A DNA stretch of 64,000 nucleotides from Clitopilus passeckerianus. Lineage: Eukaryota > Basidiomycota > Agaricomycetes > Agaricales > Entolomataceae. Below the pieces are notes generated by a model. It had not been told where the DNA came from. It saw only the letters and a program-made list of their open reading frames with translations, and ran no database searches. Position 1 is the first letter of the stretch. Each line of letters starts with the position of its first letter. The DNA lies in NCBI GenBank assembly GCA_944990035.1, contig CALYLX010000127.1, positions 1,215,573 through 1,279,572 on the forward strand, written 5' to 3'. Shown one piece after another: positions 61,143-64,000 of the stretch. A program made the translations under genes and the position numbers.

Positions 61143-62369
61143 ATGCGTCACAAATATGTATCTATGCTTCGCTTCTACTCACAGAATGTGAATAGAAATT
61201 ATGATCTTGTGTCATCACTCTTGGAGGAGCGTAAGAATGATTTTGACGTTCTCCTGCTACAAGAGCCTCCCTGGAGGCTAATACGTCGCACTGTGTCCAC
61301 TACCAACCCAGAAGGGGAGGCAGTGATTGGTGCTCCCACTCATCCGGACTGGCTGGTCATGTTTAGACGTCCAGCATCCAATACTGACCGCCCACGCGTT
61401 ATGACGTTTGTGCATAGGCGTCTTGCAGGCATGAGGCCTGCATTTCGCACTGACCTCGCCAACCACAATGATGTGTTGGTCACAACATTGTATGGGAGCG
61501 CAGGTGCTCAAATACACTTTGCCAATGTCTACTCTAGCCCAGGGGATGGTACTGCCATTCGCTGGTTGTGTGACAATGCTCCACGTCTCCCAAGCATGCT
61601 TTGCATGGCAGGGGACTTCAACTGCAAGTCGTCAGTCTGGGATCCGGACTATGACTCTACAAATCATGTTGCAACTGAACTGTGTGATGTTGCGCTCGAC
61701 CTGGGTTTGGAGGCTAGTGTTCTACCAGAACGCACTCCTACTCACTTCCCACATGCTGGCAGTCTTAGGCCGTCGGTCATTGATCTATTCTTCCTCCCTG
61801 TGGGTCGCACTGCAGGGACTTCACATAGCGTGGTCACAGAGTGGAAAGGACCCTCTGACCAAGCTCCCTTGACCGTCACGCTCCGTATCCAGCCTGTGCA
61901 GCTGGCTGCTGAGCGCATCACTCTGCCCAAGGGCAGTGAGCAAGAGGAAGAGTTCCTGAAGGAACTGTCCTCTTCTGTGCGAGCATTGGACACATCCACT
62001 CTCACAACAGCAGAAGCAATTGAACGCTGCACTGGCGCCATTGCAACTGCTATTAAGCAGTCTTGGGATAACAACTCAAAGACTGCTCGCATCTCCACCA
62101 AGTCAAAGTCCTGGTGGAATCCTGAGTGCTCTGAAGCTGTCAGAGTGTATCGCGCTTCCAGGGCGGTCGCTGATTACAAGGCGTTCTGCAGGACCACCAA
62201 GGTGGCCAAGCGCAAGTTCTTTGATAGTAGGATCCAGACGATTGCTACTACCAACAAGCGTCCATGGGATCTTATGCGCTGGGCCAAACAGCGTGAGCTC
62301 CCTACACACGAAGCCATTCGCCACAATGGTGAACCTTGCAATTCCCTGGTCGCTTTGGGCTGCTCTTGA
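61143..62369 (+). CDS. LINE family 1 ORF2 N-terminal part: EEP endonuclease (catalytic His changed)
   Basis: Nicks target DNA to prime reverse transcription. Starts MRHKYVSMLRFYSQNVNRNY 8 bp after the ORF1 stop. Endonuclease motifs: NVNRNYDL (Asn), LLLQEPPWRLI (Glu), ANVYSSPGD, MAGDFNCKSSVWD (Asp/Asn), LRPSVIDLFFL (Asp) and at the end SDQAPLTV, where the three other copies that retain this motif (40.9, 43.0, 53.2 kb) have SDHAPLTV with the catalytic His. The His-to-Gln change should kill the nuclease. The region after it (SKSWWNPECSEAVRVYRASR; KRPWDLMRWAKQRELPTHEA) leads to the RT. The frame ends at 62369 because of an indel, not a natural stop. Confidence 0.88.
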   Translation: MRHKYVSMLRFYSQNVNRNYDLVSSLLEERKNDFDVLLLQEPPWRLIRRTVSTTNPEGEAVIGAPTHPDWLVMFRRPASNTDRPRVMTFVHRRLAGMRPAFRTDLANHNDVLVTTLYGSAGAQIHFANVYSSPGDGTAIRWLCDNAPRLPSMLCMAGDFNCKSSVWDPDYDSTNHVATELCDVALDLGLEASVLPERTPTHFPHAGSLRPSVIDLFFLPVGRTAGTSHSVVTEWKGPSDQAPLTVTLRIQPVQLAAERITLPKGSEQEEEFLKELSSSVRALDTSTLTTAEAIERCTGAIATAIKQSWDNNSKTARISTKSKSWWNPECSEAVRVYRASRAVADYKAFCRTTKVAKRKFFDSRIQTIATTNKRPWDLMRWAKQRELPTHEAIRHNGEPCNSLVALGCS

Positions 62370-64000
62370 TTCAACATACAACTCGGCGTCTGATCGCCCT
62401 GTTGACCCCTCTGTGCTCGACGACGTCCTCGTCCCCCGCGAGTGGTGGGACTTTGGTGTTGAAGAGCTGAGAGAAGAACTTGCAAAGTGCTCAAACACTT
62501 CTGCTCCTGGTCCTGATCACCTCACATGGTATCAGCTCAAATCCTTGGTCGCTGACACTGTCATCGCTACCAAATTCGTCGAGATTGCCAATGCCTGCCT
62601 TCGGGTGGGCCACTGGCCCTCTCACTTCAAAGAGTCGCGTTCTGCCATTGTTCCAAAGCCTGGCAAACCGCACTATTCAACTCCCAAGATGTTCCGCCCT
62701 ATTGTGTTGCTTAACACGCTGGGGAAACTCTTTGAGAAGATGCTTGCAAACAGAATGCAGTTTGAAGCGCAGATTCGGCGTGTTCCACCCCAACCAGTTT
62801 GGAGGCGTGCGCCAACACTCTACTGAGGATGCGGGTGTTTATCTCACTCACATTGTCAAGGCCGGTTGGGCTAGAGGGCTGAAGACAAGCGTGGTCGCTT
62901 GACCTGCTCAGTTCTTCCCTCTCTCAACCACGACATGCTTCTACGCATACTGCGCAGACTAGGCTTCGCGCCAGAAGTCTGCAACTTCTTTGCGTCTTAC
63001 CTGTTGGGAGACACACATCCTACAGCTGGAACAGCGAAGAATCCAGCAAGTATTCTGCAGATGTTGGTGTTGGCCAAGGATCTGCTTTATCCCCTCTTCT
63101 CTCTGCGCTCTATTTGGTGCCAGGAGGCTGTTTGAGCGCAGGATTGCTCCTGGCGCAACACTCATGTCGTATGTGGATGATGGTTCACTCATCGTTCAGT
63201 CGCCATCCTTTGGGAGAACATCACCCTACTCCAACAAGCGTATGCTGTCATCACAGAGCTTGTTACCGCACTTGGCCTTGTCTTGGAACATGATAAGACA
63301 GAGGTCTTCCACTTCTCTCGCAAGCACAACGATGTCAATCCTGCCATTGACTTGGGCTTTGCTCCACATACTGGCATTCGCCTTCAACCCAAGAGCGTTT
63401 GGCGCTACTTGGGCTCTTGACCGGTCGCTATCCTTAGCCACCATGTCAGGTATTACTCTACCAAGGCTCTGACCACTGTCAAGGCAATGATCATGCTTGG
63501 TAACTCATCAAGGTAACCCTATGCAGTAAGGGCTGCTCTACCGTGTGTGCGTCCTTCCAGTCGCTACGTATGGTGTGGGCCTCTGGTTCTACAAAGGTGC
63601 AAGGCAAGACTGCTATGTCGCACTTGTGCACTATGCAACACATGGCTGCTAGGTGGATAACGCCTTCGCACATCGCCGTGGGGGGACCGAGTCGTGCTGG
63701 TCTCCCTCCCATTCATCTGCACATCAGGAAACTGGTCGAACGCGCCAGGCGCGTATTGGCACCCTGATTGGCAACCACCCACGCTGTCGCCATTAGTGAC
63801 AAGCACCAGCTGTACAAAGGAACAATGCGCTTCTTCGTTTCTCCAACTTGTCGCGACGCGCGCGGCAACTTGCTCTCTACGGTTGTGGATTCTGACGCAC
63901 ATGCTGTGCGCGTCTCTGAGCCTCTCAACCCTGTCCACGGGGCGGTCCCAGGCCTTCGCCTGTTGGATACCCACTCTGGTAGGGTCACACTTGACACCGT
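62340..64000 (+). pseudogene. LINE family 1 RT and connection, many small indels
   Basis: Continues ORF2: WAALDSTYNSASDRPVDPSV, TSAPGPDHLTWYQLKSL, RPIVLLNTLGKLFEKMLANR, then in other frames KFGVFHPNQF-equivalent sequence, LNHDMLLRILRRLGFAPEVC, MSYVDDGSLIVQSPSF (63168), AARWI and HTGRVTLDT at the edge. Compared with 55741-56372 and 56373-57300 it has more than ten losses of 1-5 bases, several in homopolymers (62423, 62774, 62899, 62903, 63213, 63130, 63380, 63411, 63515, 63605, 63661). This pattern differs from the CpG decay seen in old copies and may be consensus error. Confidence 0.8.

Larger units (their letters stand above)
58338..64000 (+). mobile_element. LINE family 1, most complete copy (5' end to window edge)
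   Basis: Starts at the 5' end shared with 51256 (TTTTGATCTGTTACCACCAA), followed by about 100 bp 5' UTR, ORF1 (58450-61134, split by a small insertion), an 8-bp spacer, and ORF2 (61143 onwards) with endonuclease, RT, connection and RNase H start at the window edge. Layout (gag-like ORF1 with three CCHC-type knuckles, EEP endonuclease, RT, RNase H, terminal Cys/His motif) fits the I/Tad1 group of non-LTR retrotransposons. The copy is nevertheless defective: see ORF1, ORF2 and the indel-rich end. Confidence 0.9.

Overview
The window is nuclear DNA of a filamentous fungus, most likely an agaricomycete basidiomycete. Genes have many introns of about 50-60 bp with GT..AG ends. The repeat fraction contains families I recognise from basidiomycetes: a Plavaka-type transposase, a FunK1-type kinase, Tad1/I-like LINEs with RNase H, and a Helitron. 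No bacterial features (operons, CRISPR) were seen, and no tRNA or rRNA gene was recognised.

Layout. 1-7073 is an ordinary gene island: a myosin essential light chain (MLC1/Cdc4 type, minus, runs off the left edge), a PAC1-like proteasome assembly chaperone (plus) that shares a 119-bp divergent promoter with it, a CSC1/OSCA-type (DUF221) membrane channel (minus), and a mitochondrial peptide chain release factor 1 (plus). From 7074 to the right edge almost everything is transposable element. 7.1-17.5 kb is AT-rich, CpG-poor debris: two LTR families present as solo LTRs or fragments, Tc1-like fragments, nested MITEs and long inverted repeats. 17.5-23.1 kb holds broken plus-strand genes (a basidiomycete repeat protein, a Plavaka transposase C-terminus, a FunK1-like kinase), a fragment of mitochondrial intron DNA (NUMT) and a Gypsy gag scrap. 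23.1-36.9 kb mixes LINE fragments, a pogo-like transposase, an LTR-like direct repeat pair and a hAT transposase. 36.9-64 kb is a nest of young LINE copies in both orientations, split by a 7.3-kb Helitron-like element (43258-50572).

The most informative observations are these. (1) A 117-bp copy of the MLC1/PAC1 promoter at 9335-9451 differs from the original only at CpG sites: all ten are changed to TpG or CpA, and the other 97 bases are identical. (2) At least six MITE families with unrelated interiors share CATCAG/CTGATG termini and sit inside nearly every other element class. (3) The Helitron-like element has CACT..AGTG ends, is flanked by ATT on both sides, lies exactly inside a LINE endonuclease domain, and carries an intron-containing accessory gene of unknown function. 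(4) LINE copies form large inverted repeats, RT-less deletion derivatives and a chimeric ORF joining two LINE families. The last 1.6 kb carries many small indels, partly in homopolymers, that look more like assembly error than biology.

Limits: all family calls come from reading motifs by eye, intron boundaries were inferred by hand, and element ends are given only where direct or inverted repeats or paralogue comparison fixed them.
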